From positions 1-64,000 of the forward strand of contig JAFUNK010000021.1 in the NCBI GenBank assembly GCA_017482205.1: 64,000 nt of DNA, in the 5' to 3' direction. The position numbers were made by a program, and so were the translations under genes. Numbering within the stretch: the first letter of the stretch is position 1; the number at the start of each line of letters is the position of its first letter. Below, one piece after another: positions 27,410-36,296 of this stretch. This DNA comes from Lachnospiraceae bacterium. Its GTDB lineage: Bacteria > Bacillota > Clostridia > Lachnospirales > Lachnospiraceae. The notes below the pieces were generated by a model. The model did no database searches, had not been told where the DNA came from, and was given only the letters and a program-made list of their open reading frames with translations.

Positions 27410-28211
27410 TTCTTCTACCAAAGAACTGACCAAACAGGAAGCCTTTGTCAAAGCACATCGTCATTATCACCACAGGATTTCTTTCTACCGGATTTTTATT
27501 TTTGCCCTGTTTTTGACTATATGGGAGGTATGTGCCAATACCGGTATCATTGATACCTTTTTCTTTTCCAGCCCTTCCAGAGTCGTCCTTTGCTTTATTG
27601 AACTGGTAACGGAAAAAGCCCTGTTTATGCATATAGGTATAACCCTGTTCGAAACCTTTTTAAGTTTCTTTCTGGTGTTTATTATCGGTCTGGGTGCTGC
27701 CACCATGCTATGGTACTCAGCGGGTATCTCAGAAATTGCGGAACCTTATCTTGTTGTCTTAAACAGTCTGCCGAAATCCGCACTGGCACCACTTTTTATT
27801 GTATGGCTGGGAACAGGTACTCCCACGATTATTGTGGCAGGTATCTCCGTTGCCCTATTCGGTTCCATCATAAGCCTTTATACCGGATTTAAACAGGTGG
27901 ACCCGGAAAAAATCACTTTAATCTATACTTTAGGCGGCACAAAAAAAGATGCTTTCCGCAAGGTAGTACTGCCGGGCAGTATTCCGACTCTCCTAAGTAC
28001 CATGAAAGTCAATATCGGTCTGGCACTGGTAGGTGTTATCATCGGTGAGTTTTTAGCTGCCAGAAGAGGGTTGGGGTATTTGATTATCTATGGCTCCCAG
28101 GTCTTCCAAATGCACATGGTAATTACCTCCATCATATTACTTTGCATTATTGCCATGGGCTTATACCAACTGATACAATGGACGGAGCATTATTACAAAA
28201 AGAAGGTCTGA
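27396..28211 (+). CDS. ABC transporter permease (NitT/TauT type)
   Basis: 271 residues from the ATG at 27396, preceded by GGGAGG; the frame is open further upstream within the ATPase gene. About six membrane segments and the EAA-like loop KQVDPEKITLIYTLGGTKKDAFRKVVLPGSIP (split over residues about 165-196) that contacts the ATPase. Partner of the preceding gene. The system lacks a nearby substrate-binding protein, so it must use one encoded elsewhere. Substrate unknown; sulfonates, thiamine precursors and similar are possible. Confidence 0.9.
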   Translation: MKKNNSSTKELTKQEAFVKAHRHYHHRISFYRIFIFALFLTIWEVCANTGIIDTFFFSSPSRVVLCFIELVTEKALFMHIGITLFETFLSFFLVFIIGLGAATMLWYSAGISEIAEPYLVVLNSLPKSALAPLFIVWLGTGTPTIIVAGISVALFGSIISLYTGFKQVDPEKITLIYTLGGTKKDAFRKVVLPGSIPTLLSTMKVNIGLALVGVIIGEFLAARRGLGYLIIYGSQVFQMHMVITSIILLCIIAMGLYQLIQWTEHYYKKKV

Positions 28212-28271
28212 TGCACCACACAAAGCCCTCAAACTTTCTTATAACAGACCGTATTATTTCACAAAGGCATC

Positions 28272-28302
28272 AAAAAAACCGGACTCACATACATGAGCCC
28301 GG
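28272..28302. terminator. terminator between the ABC permease and the zinc-ribbon gene
   Basis: CCGGACTCA (28279-28287) and TGAGCCCGG (28294-28302) pair with one mismatch. Seven T follow on the minus strand and a weaker T-run on the plus strand, so it can serve both converging genes. Confidence 0.7.
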
Positions 28303-28376
28303 CTACATAACTTTTTTATTTTTCAAAAATTCCCGTAAGTCTTTATTTTGTAAATTCTTTTCTGCAGCCTCTGTGC

Positions 28377-29888
28377 TTATTCAGCCCAGCCCTGCCATTC
28401 TACCCAGCCTTCATCATAGGTAAAGTGTTCCAGTGAAATACCGATTACTTCGCCCCACTCATCAATGTTTACTGCAAAAACAACAACTTCTTCATAATCA
28501 TCCAGATAAGCGTCACAGAACCATGTATCCATTACTTCCCAGTCTTCCAACTGTCTCCACTCACCGTCTTCCTTGCAGTATCCGATATCCAGCCATGCAT
28601 TATTATAATCATAATACATCTCAGCAGGATCCTCTCCTTCTTCATAAGCTAAAAAGCTGGTATATTCATTTTCACTACCGCTGTACAACTCCCATGCCGC
28701 ATAACCTTCTTCTACATTGTAAAGAGCCACATAGTCATCCAAAGTCATACCCAGTTCCAGACCTCTTGCAGTCATATATTCTTCTGCATACTCGTCATAG
28801 TTAGCGGTTGCATATTCGGTATAATAAGTTACATCTGAATATACGATAATGGAATGATCCAGTTCTACCGGTTGATTATCAGAAGAACCAATAAATACTA
28901 AATCTGCATCGCTAAATTCACTGCCTGCTGCTACCATCTGGGTTGTCATAGCATCTTCGATTTCAGCAATGGCTTCTTTAATAGCCTTTCTCTTTGCCTG
29001 ACTGTCTGCTTCCTCTAACACCGCCAATGCACCTTCATAATCACCATTAGCCACATAATCATCTGCCCATGCAATATAATTTGCGGTCAGACCGTCAATT
29101 GCTTCTACATTATCGGCCTGCATTTCAAGCACTTCCAGATATGCTTCTTCCGCATCCTGATAAGAACCGTCTTCAGCCAGTTCCTGTGCTGATTGCAATG
29201 CTTCGTTAATTTTCTTGGTTTCTGCATTCTTGCTGATAAAAACAAATGCTACTACACCGATACCCACCAGAATAAGCAGAATCAGTAAAATAATAACTAC
29301 CTTTGCTGCTCCACCCTTTTTCTGAGGCGGATTTGCAGGAGGTACTGCCCCCATCACATAAGGACTTCCCATGGGATTTCCCACCGGTCTGCCTACAGGA
29401 ATACCACCATTAGGGTTACCCATAGGAATGCCGCCCTGCATGGGTGCTCCCATAGGTCTCTGCATAGGATTGCCCATAGGGATTCCTCCCTGCATAGGTG
29501 CTCCATTCGGCATAGGTGCTCCTCCGGGCATCATGTTGTTCTGCATGGGTGCCCCGTTCATAGGTGCCCCTCCGGGCATCATGTTGTTCTGCATGGGTGC
29601 CCCGTTCATAGGTGCTCCTCCGGGCATCATGTTATTCTGCATGGGTGCTCCGTTCATAGGTGCTCCTCCGAGCATCATGTTATTCTGCATGGGTGCTCCG
29701 TTCATGGGTGCTCCTCCGGGCATTGCATTGTTCTGTGCAGGTGTACTTTCAGGCACTGCATTTTCCTGTACAGGTGTTTCTGCTACCTGAGTTTCTGCTA
29801 CGGGTGCAGCTTCGGCTAAAGGCTGACCGCAGAATATGCAAAACTTTGTACCTGTGACATTTTCATTTCCACATTTGCTACAAACCAT
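28377..29888 (-). CDS. zinc-ribbon membrane protein with Met/Pro/Gly-rich repeats and TPR-like tail
   Basis: 503 residues. An N-terminal zinc ribbon (Cys3, Cys6, Cys17, Cys20), an Ala/Glu/Pro linker, then a Pro/Gly/Met/Asn-rich region with four 16-residue repeats (GGAPMNGAPMQNNMMP) and shorter GGIPMGNP units. One transmembrane helix (KVVIILLILLILVGIGVVAF, about 200-222) follows, then a TPR-like helical region (DGSYQDAEEAYLEVLE) and an acidic Trp/Tyr-rich C-terminus with no recognised domain. The ribbon is presumably cytosolic and the tail extracellular. Single gene between two terminators. Function unknown. Confidence 0.85.
   Translation of the reverse strand: MVCSKCGNENVTGTKFCIFCGQPLAEAAPVAETQVAETPVQENAVPESTPAQNNAMPGGAPMNGAPMQNNMMLGGAPMNGAPMQNNMMPGGAPMNGAPMQNNMMPGGAPMNGAPMQNNMMPGGAPMPNGAPMQGGIPMGNPMQRPMGAPMQGGIPMGNPNGGIPVGRPVGNPMGSPYVMGAVPPANPPQKKGGAAKVVIILLILLILVGIGVVAFVFISKNAETKKINEALQSAQELAEDGSYQDAEEAYLEVLEMQADNVEAIDGLTANYIAWADDYVANGDYEGALAVLEEADSQAKRKAIKEAIAEIEDAMTTQMVAAGSEFSDADLVFIGSSDNQPVELDHSIIVYSDVTYYTEYATANYDEYAEEYMTARGLELGMTLDDYVALYNVEEGYAAWELYSGSENEYTSFLAYEEGEDPAEMYYDYNNAWLDIGYCKEDGEWRQLEDWEVMDTWFCDAYLDDYEEVVVFAVNIDEWGEVIGISLEHFTYDEGWVEWQGWAE
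29515..29706. repeat. 48-bp tandem repeat, four copies plus a partial fifth
   Basis: Units begin at 29515, 29563, 29611 and 29659, with a partial copy from 29707. They differ by a few substitutions and encode 16 residues each of the zinc-ribbon protein. Confidence 0.9.
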
Positions 29889-29951
29889 GTTCTTCCTCCT
29901 CTTTTGAAAGTATGTATTCTTTTGTTTTTCACTTTATATTTCCATGTGTAT

Positions 29952-29984
29952 AAAATCCCCGAACACCTTATTACGGCTTCGGGG
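29952..29984 (-). terminator. terminator of the tRNA-Thr gene
   Basis: CCCCGAA and TTCGGGG (29957-29963 and 29978-29984) form a 7-bp stem; ATTTTA follows on the minus strand. It lies 13 bases after the tRNA 3' end. Confidence 0.7.
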
Positions 29985-29996
29985 ACCTATACTAAA

Positions 29997-30069
29997 AGCT
30001 GAAAAAGGGACTTGAACCCTCGACCCCTTCATTACGAGTGAAGTGCTCTACCGACTGAGCTATTTCAGC
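29997..30069 (-). tRNA. tRNA-Thr (anticodon CGU)
   Basis: A 73-base minus-strand cloverleaf: acceptor GCTGAAA/TTTCAGC, D-arm with AGTCGGTAGA, anticodon stem CTTCA/TGAAG around loop CTCGTAA (anticodon CGT in DNA, reads ACG), and T-arm GAGGG-TTCAAGT-CCCTT. Discriminator base U; the CCA end is not encoded. It has its own promoter (30101-30129) and terminator. Confidence 0.95.
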
Positions 30070-30100
30070 ACGTGACTGTATTACAGTCACAACATTAGTT

Positions 30101-30129
30101 ATTATACAAGGTAGCCCTCGAAAATGCAA
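30101..30129 (-). promoter_or_regulatory. strong sigma-A-like promoter of tRNA-Thr
   Basis: TTGCAT, 17 bases, TATAAT on the minus strand. The leader before the tRNA contains a perfect 8-bp hairpin (GTGACTGT/ACAGTCAC, 30072-30090). Confidence 0.75.
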
Positions 30130-30136
30130 CTAAAAT

Positions 30137-31006
30137 TTAAAAAGTGTGCACATCCAGTTGCGGAAAAGGAATCTCTATGCCGGCCTTGTCCAAGGTATAC
30201 TTGGTTTCCTCCGTCAGACGCCACTTGGTTTCCCAATAATCTTCTTTTTTCACAAAGCAACGAATCCCTAAATTGATACTTGAATCTGCCAATGCATCCA
30301 CAAACACCAGCATATCCTGATTTTTCAGCGTCGCTTCGTCAGCTTTTAACATCTCTGTCAAAACTTCCTTTGCCTTCTTAATATCAGAATTATAAGCAAT
30401 ACCTACCGTAATATCCAGTCTTCTGGTTGCTGCTTCCGTCACATTTGTCATACTGGTATTTGCCAGTGTACCGTTCGGCAGAATAATAATGCGGTTGTCC
30501 GCGGTTGCCAGCTTAGTATAAAAAAGCTGAATTTCAATAACCGTACCCTCGTTGCCTTTGTTGTCTTCCTTGATGTAGTCCCCTACTTTAAAAGGCTTTA
30601 ACAATAAAATCAGTACTCCACCGGCAAAGTTCGAAAGACTTCCCTGCAAAGCAAGACCGATTGCCACACCTGCGGAACCAACCAGTGCCACAATGCTTGC
30701 TGCATCTACACCAAAACCGGTTGCTATGGTAAATATCAGCATCACATACAAGACCATTTTTACCAGAGAATCCAAAAACTGCACTACACCTATATCCGCT
30801 TTTGCACGCTGTAACGACTTTTTCAATATCCGTCGTATCAGCTTTATAAGTTGTACTCCCACTACAAAAACAAGTACGGAAAGCAAAATCCTTACGCCCA
30901 GATTCAGTGCCTTTTCAGGCAGTGTTTCTAAAAATTTCTGTACAGGAGCCGGAATATTAAAATTTATCCCTTTCGCCGTAGTCCCTGTTAATATTACATT
31001 TGTCAT
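30137..31006 (-). CDS. mscS: small-conductance mechanosensitive channel (MscS family)
   Basis: 289 residues from the ATG at 31006; a TTG three codons upstream is an alternative. Three N-terminal membrane segments lead into the pore-lining helix GSAGVAIGLALQGSLSNFAG, then the beta domain (FKVGDYI, EIQLFYTKLAT, IILPNGTLANTSMTN) and the alpha/beta C-terminal cage. The length matches E. coli MscS (286). It releases solutes on hypo-osmotic shock. It follows the GlgB homologue closely in one operon with DUF1015. Confidence 0.92.
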   Translation of the reverse strand: MTNVILTGTTAKGINFNIPAPVQKFLETLPEKALNLGVRILLSVLVFVVGVQLIKLIRRILKKSLQRAKADIGVVQFLDSLVKMVLYVMLIFTIATGFGVDAASIVALVGSAGVAIGLALQGSLSNFAGGVLILLLKPFKVGDYIKEDNKGNEGTVIEIQLFYTKLATADNRIIILPNGTLANTSMTNVTEAATRRLDITVGIAYNSDIKKAKEVLTEMLKADEATLKNQDMLVFVDALADSSINLGIRCFVKKEDYWETKWRLTEETKYTLDKAGIEIPFPQLDVHTF

Positions 31007-31024
31007 GTTATCCAAAATCCTTCC

Positions 31025-33220
31025 TTACGGTTTATATACTAACATACTGACAGACAAAGGTGCCAGCTTTAGATTGATGGAATAGGGTCTGTCATCCCAT
31101 TCCTTTTGAACAGCTTTTTTCATGCGTCCGTTTACCATACCACTGCCGCCATAAGCCTTAGCATCAGTATTCAGCACTTCTTTATAACTGCCCGCAAAAG
31201 GTACACCTATGTCTAAATCCAGTTCTGTACCGGAAAAATTAGCTGCTACCAGTACAATATCCTCTGCATTTTTGCCTTTTCGCAAAAAGGTCAGGTAATT
31301 TTTTTCTGCCGCAATACTGTTAATCCACTCAAACCCTTCTAAATTGTTGTCTAGTTCATGCAATGCAGGAAGGGTCCGATACAAGGCATTTAAGTTTTTA
31401 ATAAGCTCCGCCATTCCTTTGTGTCCGGGATATTTTAAAAGTTCCCATTCTACCTGACGGGTCTCGTTCCACTCTTCAAACTCACCGATATCCTGTCCCA
31501 TAAATAAAAGTTTCTTGCCGGGATGCGCCATCATATACGCATAAGTCATACGTAAGCCTGCAAACTTCCTGTCCCTTTCACCGGGCATCTTGCCAATCAT
31601 GGAAGATTTACAGTGTACTGCTTCTGCATGTGAAAATGCCAGCATAAATTTTTCACTGTACGTATAAATCATACTGAAAGTAAGTTCGCTATGGTGTGCC
31701 GACCTGAAGTAAGGGTCAAAACGTACATAACGCAGGTAATCGTCCGTAAATCCATTGTTCCATTTTAAGTCAAAGCCCAGGCCACCTTCAGCCAAATCCG
31801 CAGTCAGCATGGGCCATGCCGTACTTTCTTCCGCAATGCTTAACACACCGGGATTTCGTTTCTTTAATATAGAGTTTACATGCTTAATAAACTCAATGGC
31901 TTCCAGATTTTCATTACCGCCATACATATTGGCTACCCACTCGCCATCCTCTTTGCCGTAATCTAAATACAGCATGGAAGAAAGAGAGGTCATACGCAAA
32001 CCGTCCACATGGAACTTCTCCACCCAGAAAAGAGCATTTGCAATCAGATAATTGCTGACTTCCTTTCGCCCGTAATTATATAACAGGGTATCCCATTGCG
32101 GCTGTACACCCTGTCTTGCATCATAATGTTCATAGAGGCAGGTGCCGTCAAAACCTGCCAACCCATGGATATCTCTGGGGAAATAAGCAGGTACCCAGTC
32201 TAAAATCACACCTATGCCCGCCTTATGCAACGTATTTACAAAATACATAAAATCCTGCGGTGTTCCATAGCGGGAAGTAGGTGCATAGTAGCCTATGGTC
32301 TGATAACCCCATGAAGCATCGAAAGGATGCTCCATAACCGGCATCAGTTCCACATGGGTATAACCCATTTTTTTCACATACTCTGCCAGCTTGTCCGCAA
32401 TTACCCTGTAATTAGCATATTCTTCCTCTTTTTTAGGTGCTGCAAAACTACCCAGATACAATTCATAGACACTGATGGGTGCCTCCGGAGACTGTATATT
32501 TTTTCTGTTATCAATCCAGTCTTCATCTTCCCATGTAAAACCTTTTAAGTCAGTTATGACAGAAGCAGTTTCAGGACGAAGCTGTGCCGCATTGCCGTAA
32601 GGGTCCGCTTTTAAATAAGTCAGACCGGTTTTTAATTTCAACTCAAATTTATAATTGTCCCCTTCCTTTGCACCGGGCACAAAGATTTCAAAAACGCCGG
32701 ACTCCAGTTTCTTCATCTGGTGGATACGTCCGTCCCAATCATTAAAATCTCCCACTGCACTGACACGTACCGCATTAGGTGCCCACACTGCAAAATATAC
32801 ACCTTCTTCGCCATCCAGTGTCATAGGGTGTGCTCCTAATTTTTCATAGACAGTGTAATGGATACCATAAGAAAATGCCTCTTCATCTGCCCTTGTAAAA
32901 AGAGATTTGTGGCGGTACGCATCCTGACGGGTTTCTACATTACCGTCCGGATAGGTAATGATGTATTGGTATGCACCGATTTTCTTTTTAGGAAGCCAGA
33001 TTGCAAAAAAGCCGTCCTCGTCCGCCATCTCCATATCCTTTTCGGACATATCCGCCAAAAACTGTACCTGTACCCGCTCTGCACCGGGCACAAAGGTCTG
33101 TAAAAGTGTACCTGTGCCGGATGCATGAGGTCCTAATATGGCATGAGGGTCACAAGTTTCCGAATAAATCACCTCTTCAATCGCCGGCCAATTCATCAGT
33201 TTATATAATTTGTTTGTCAT
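31025..33220 (-). CDS. glgB: GlgB-family branching-enzyme homologue lacking catalytic residues
   Basis: 731 residues with the layout of glycogen branching enzymes: N-terminal GlgB domain, CBM48 (about 130-220), GH13 barrel (about 250-570) and an all-beta C-terminus. Much of the active-site scaffold remains (VMEHPFDASWGYQ, GYYAPTSRYGT). However, the nucleophile position of DGLRVDAV reads DGLRMTSL (Thr411), the third acidic residue of SHDEVVH is Ala532 (SHAEAVH), and the His of DWVPAHFP is Tyr346. The general acid Glu of AEEST (464/465) remains. Such a protein should not branch glucan; a binding or regulatory role is inferred. No other glg gene adjoins. Confidence 0.88.
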   Translation of the reverse strand: MTNKLYKLMNWPAIEEVIYSETCDPHAILGPHASGTGTLLQTFVPGAERVQVQFLADMSEKDMEMADEDGFFAIWLPKKKIGAYQYIITYPDGNVETRQDAYRHKSLFTRADEEAFSYGIHYTVYEKLGAHPMTLDGEEGVYFAVWAPNAVRVSAVGDFNDWDGRIHQMKKLESGVFEIFVPGAKEGDNYKFELKLKTGLTYLKADPYGNAAQLRPETASVITDLKGFTWEDEDWIDNRKNIQSPEAPISVYELYLGSFAAPKKEEEYANYRVIADKLAEYVKKMGYTHVELMPVMEHPFDASWGYQTIGYYAPTSRYGTPQDFMYFVNTLHKAGIGVILDWVPAYFPRDIHGLAGFDGTCLYEHYDARQGVQPQWDTLLYNYGRKEVSNYLIANALFWVEKFHVDGLRMTSLSSMLYLDYGKEDGEWVANMYGGNENLEAIEFIKHVNSILKKRNPGVLSIAEESTAWPMLTADLAEGGLGFDLKWNNGFTDDYLRYVRFDPYFRSAHHSELTFSMIYTYSEKFMLAFSHAEAVHCKSSMIGKMPGERDRKFAGLRMTYAYMMAHPGKKLLFMGQDIGEFEEWNETRQVEWELLKYPGHKGMAELIKNLNALYRTLPALHELDNNLEGFEWINSIAAEKNYLTFLRKGKNAEDIVLVAANFSGTELDLDIGVPFAGSYKEVLNTDAKAYGGSGMVNGRMKKAVQKEWDDRPYSINLKLAPLSVSMLVYKP

Positions 33221-33292
33221 ACCGTTACCTGCCTTTCCGCAACCTGTCGCTTATATGCTTTTCAGGTGCAAAGTTTCCAGTACCGTTTACAG

Positions 33293-34534
33293 TTACTGTA
33301 AGCTGTGAATAAAAAGTCCGCTTCTGAGTTTAGGCTCAAACCATGTGGATTTAGGCGGCATTAACAGCCCCGCATCCGCTACTGCAAACAATTCTCCGAT
33401 AGAGGTAGGGTACATGGAAAATGCTACCTGCATATCAGTATGTACTCTTCTCTCCAATTCTAAAAGGCCTCTGATACCGCCTACAAAATCAATGCGCTTA
33501 TCCGTCTTAGGGTCTGCAATCCCTAACATGGGCTCTAACACATAATCCTGTAAAAGGGATACATCCAACCCTTTAACAGGGTCTGTGGTTTTAACAGTAT
33601 CCTTTATGGTAAGCAGATACCATGTATCGTTTAAATACATACCTATCTGTCCTTTTTTATCAGGACGAACCGGGGCTTTGCCTTTTTCTTCTACCACAGC
33701 AAAGTCTTTTGCAAGTGCCGCAAGGAACGCTTCCTCTGTCAGACCGTTTAAATCTTTTACCACACGGTTATAGTCCATAATCATCAGTTCACTGTCCGCA
33801 AAAAGTACGGATAAAAAGTAATTGAACTCTTCTTCGCCGGTATAATCGGGATGTTCTTCTCTGCGCTTTAAACCAACCTTTACTGCAGAAGCACAACGAT
33901 GATGTCCGTCCGCAATATACACATTGCCCATTTCTTCAAAAGCTTTTGCAATGGCAGCCATATCCTGCTCATCCTCAATCACAAAAACTCTGTGGCTGAT
34001 TCCATCGTCAGAAGTAAAATCATAAACGGCACTACCGCTCTTATATTTCTGAATCAGTTCTTTTAACTCTGCCCTGTCACGATAAGCAAGGAAAATAGGT
34101 CCTGTCTGGGCATCTAAGGTATCCACATGACGGATACGGTCTTCTTCTTTATCAGCTCTGGTATTTTCATGCTTTTTAATAATACCGTTTACATAGTCAT
34201 CAATGGACGCACAGCCTACAATACCGGTCTGGCTTCTGCCGTCCATAATCAGTTCGTATAAATAAAAACAGGGCTTTTCTTCCGTAATAAACTCGCCTTT
34301 TTCAATCTGCTCCAAAAGAAGCTCTTTTGCCTTCTGATATACGCGGGCATCATAGGTATCCACATCATCAGAAAACTGTGTTTCCGCTCTGTCAATACGC
34401 AAAAATGTATGATTATCTCCCGCTACTACCTCTTTTGCTTCCTGTCTGTTGTATACATCATAGGGAAGTGCCGCAATTTTATCTGCCAGCTCTTCCGTCG
34501 GTCTGATTGCCTTAAAAGGTCTTATCTTTGCCAT
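33293..34534 (-). CDS. DUF1015 family protein
   Basis: 413-residue cytosolic protein of DUF1015 (COG4198). Typical elements are the N-terminal IRPFKAIRPTEELADKIAAL and PYDVYN, and the central ADGHHRCASAV near residue 215, which resembles the GHHR-type motif of ParB/serine-kinase-fold proteins. The function of the family is unproven. In Clostridia it often lies near serA and serC, as here (serC-serA at 35121-37376), while no phosphoserine phosphatase gene is in the window. It starts an operon with the GlgB homologue and mscS from a good promoter. AGAGGAACT precedes the ATG. Confidence 0.88.
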   Translation of the reverse strand: MAKIRPFKAIRPTEELADKIAALPYDVYNRQEAKEVVAGDNHTFLRIDRAETQFSDDVDTYDARVYQKAKELLLEQIEKGEFITEEKPCFYLYELIMDGRSQTGIVGCASIDDYVNGIIKKHENTRADKEEDRIRHVDTLDAQTGPIFLAYRDRAELKELIQKYKSGSAVYDFTSDDGISHRVFVIEDEQDMAAIAKAFEEMGNVYIADGHHRCASAVKVGLKRREEHPDYTGEEEFNYFLSVLFADSELMIMDYNRVVKDLNGLTEEAFLAALAKDFAVVEEKGKAPVRPDKKGQIGMYLNDTWYLLTIKDTVKTTDPVKGLDVSLLQDYVLEPMLGIADPKTDKRIDFVGGIRGLLELERRVHTDMQVAFSMYPTSIGELFAVADAGLLMPPKSTWFEPKLRSGLFIHSLQ

Positions 34535-34597
34535 AGTTCCTCTCTTCCTGCCGCTTTTGTTTTTTACGTTGCGTGCCTTGTCATTTTCTTACTATTT

Positions 34598-34626
34598 ATT
34601 TTATCAAAAATTACTATACATCACAA
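34598..34626 (-). promoter_or_regulatory. sigma-A-like promoter of the DUF1015-glgB-mscS operon
   Basis: TTGTGA, 17 bases, TAAAAT on the minus strand, about 60 bases before the DUF1015 ATG. Confidence 0.55.
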
Positions 34627-34688
34627 GTAAATGGTGCTAAAATATCGAAGAAGTAATTTTTTTAATTCAAAGTAAAGGATGTGACATT

Positions 34689-34970
34689 TTGACAGCAGAA
34701 GACAGAAAATTTTTATCCCGTATCAATAAATATGCAGAGGAAGCCATGGCTGACATCGATCCCACAAAGGTACAGGTAGGTGCACAGCTTGACAAGCTTC
34801 GTCCTGTTTTACAGGAAATCGCTGAGGAACAGGGTGTACCCTTAGAAGATATTTTTATCCGTTATATGGATTTGCAGAGCGAAGCAGCCTGCCTTACCGA
34901 TGCAAAAATGCGTGCTGAATTTGCCGATGAAATCAATTCCGGTAACGGTAATCCTATTCTTTACCGCTAA
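34689..34970 (+). CDS. small conserved-looking protein of unknown function
   Basis: 93 residues, acidic and helical, no signal peptide or membrane segment. The start is TTG (34689) with AAAGGATG upstream; codon use and a following terminator support a real gene. Two helices with AEEAMADIDPTKVQVGAQL and AEEQGVPLEDIFIRYMDL are visible. I do not recognise a family. Single gene, divergent from DUF1015 and convergent with serA. Confidence 0.75.
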   Translation: MTAEDRKFLSRINKYAEEAMADIDPTKVQVGAQLDKLRPVLQEIAEEQGVPLEDIFIRYMDLQSEAACLTDAKMRAEFADEINSGNGNPILYR

Positions 34971-35060
34971 TTTCCGCACGAAACGATTTAAAACTTTATA
35001 CTTTCTTACAACACAAAACGCACCTCGGAAATATCCTAAGAAATTTAACTTTCCTAAAAC

Positions 35061-35103
35061 AATACCCTGCATCCTCAAAAAAGGTTGCAGGGTATTTGAA
35101 ATT
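35061..35103 (+). terminator. terminator of the small gene at 34689
   Basis: AATACCCTGCA and TGCAGGGTATT form a perfect 11-bp stem (35061-35071, 35086-35096); a T-rich run follows on the plus strand. It may also act on serA from the other side. Confidence 0.75.
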
Positions 35104-35120
35104 TTTTTGATTTTTTTAAA

Positions 35121-36284
35121 TTATTTTACTACTCTTACGCGGAATACTCCATCAATAGAGCTTAACTTTTCTACAATGTCAGGAGTTGCGGGGCTTTCAA
35201 CATCCAACATGGTGTAAGCCACTTCTCCTCTGGACTTATTGGTCATATCGCTGATATTGATGCCTAAATCACCGAAGCATGCGGTAAATTTAGTAATCAT
35301 ATTCGCAATGTTCTTGTGGAATACTGCAATACGTCCGGCCTTGGTGCATACACCCATATCACATGCAGGATAGTTTACACTGTTCTTGATATTACCGTTT
35401 TCTAAGTAATCCATCATTTCCTTTACTGCCATCATAGCACAGTTATCTTCGGATTCTTCGGTGGAAGCTCCTAAGTGAGGAATTACGATACATCCCTTCT
35501 TACCTGCTGTGGTAGCGTTAGGGAAATCGGTAACATACTTATGTACTTTGCCACTTTCTAATGCTGCTAATACATCTGCTTCATTTGCCAGAAGGTCACG
35601 TGCGAAGTTAAGAATAACCACACCGTCCTTCATCATATCGATGGCATCTTTGTTAATCATGCCCTTAGTAGAATCTAACAGAGGCACATGAATGGTAATG
35701 TAATCACAGGTCTTGTAGATATCTTCTACATTCAATACATGCTTAACATCTCTGCTTAAGTTCCATGCAGCATCTACGGAAACATAAGGGTCGTAACCGT
35801 AAACTTCCATACCAAAATGTCTTGCGGTATTTGCCACCTTAACACCGATGGCACCTAAGCCGATGATACCCAGTTTCTTGCCGGTAAGTTCTCTTCCGGA
35901 AAAGCTGCTCTTTGCTTTTTCAGCAGTTTTTGCAATGTTCTCATCGTTCTGGTTTTCTTTAACCCATTCGATACCGCCCACTACGTCTCTGGCTGCAAGT
36001 AACATACCTGCGATAACCAGTTCCTTTACGCCGTTTGCGTTTGCACCGGGTGTATTGAATACTACAATACCCTTTTCAGCACATTTATCCAGAGGAATAT
36101 TGTTTACACCGGCTCCCGCTCTTGCTACTGCAAGTAAATTTGCAGGTAATTCCATTTCATGCATGGATGCACTTCTTACCAGTACACCTTCTGCTTCTTC
36201 GATATTGTCAGTTTTATTATAGTTGTCTGTGAATTTTTCCAATCCTACATTGGAAATGGGATTCAGGCAATAGTATTGAAACAT
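35121..36284 (-). CDS. serA: D-3-phosphoglycerate dehydrogenase
   Basis: First step of serine synthesis: NAD-dependent oxidation of 3-phosphoglycerate. 387 residues: substrate domain, NAD domain with GLGAIGVKVAN (about 143-153) and catalytic HLGASTEESE, then a C-terminal ACT domain (RIAVFHKNIANMITKF...YTMLDVE) that typically binds serine. The length and single ACT domain match the short Clostridial form. It follows serC by 12 bases in one operon. Confidence 0.95.
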   Translation of the reverse strand: MFQYYCLNPISNVGLEKFTDNYNKTDNIEEAEGVLVRSASMHEMELPANLLAVARAGAGVNNIPLDKCAEKGIVVFNTPGANANGVKELVIAGMLLAARDVVGGIEWVKENQNDENIAKTAEKAKSSFSGRELTGKKLGIIGLGAIGVKVANTARHFGMEVYGYDPYVSVDAAWNLSRDVKHVLNVEDIYKTCDYITIHVPLLDSTKGMINKDAIDMMKDGVVILNFARDLLANEADVLAALESGKVHKYVTDFPNATTAGKKGCIVIPHLGASTEESEDNCAMMAVKEMMDYLENGNIKNSVNYPACDMGVCTKAGRIAVFHKNIANMITKFTACFGDLGINISDMTNKSRGEVAYTMLDVESPATPDIVEKLSSIDGVFRVRVVK

Positions 36285-36296
36285 GTTTCTTCTCTC

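Noticed and set aside
29371..29790. Plus-strand frame with Gly/Met/Pro repeats
   Set aside because: Antisense of the 48-bp repeats of the zinc-ribbon gene; no ribosome site.
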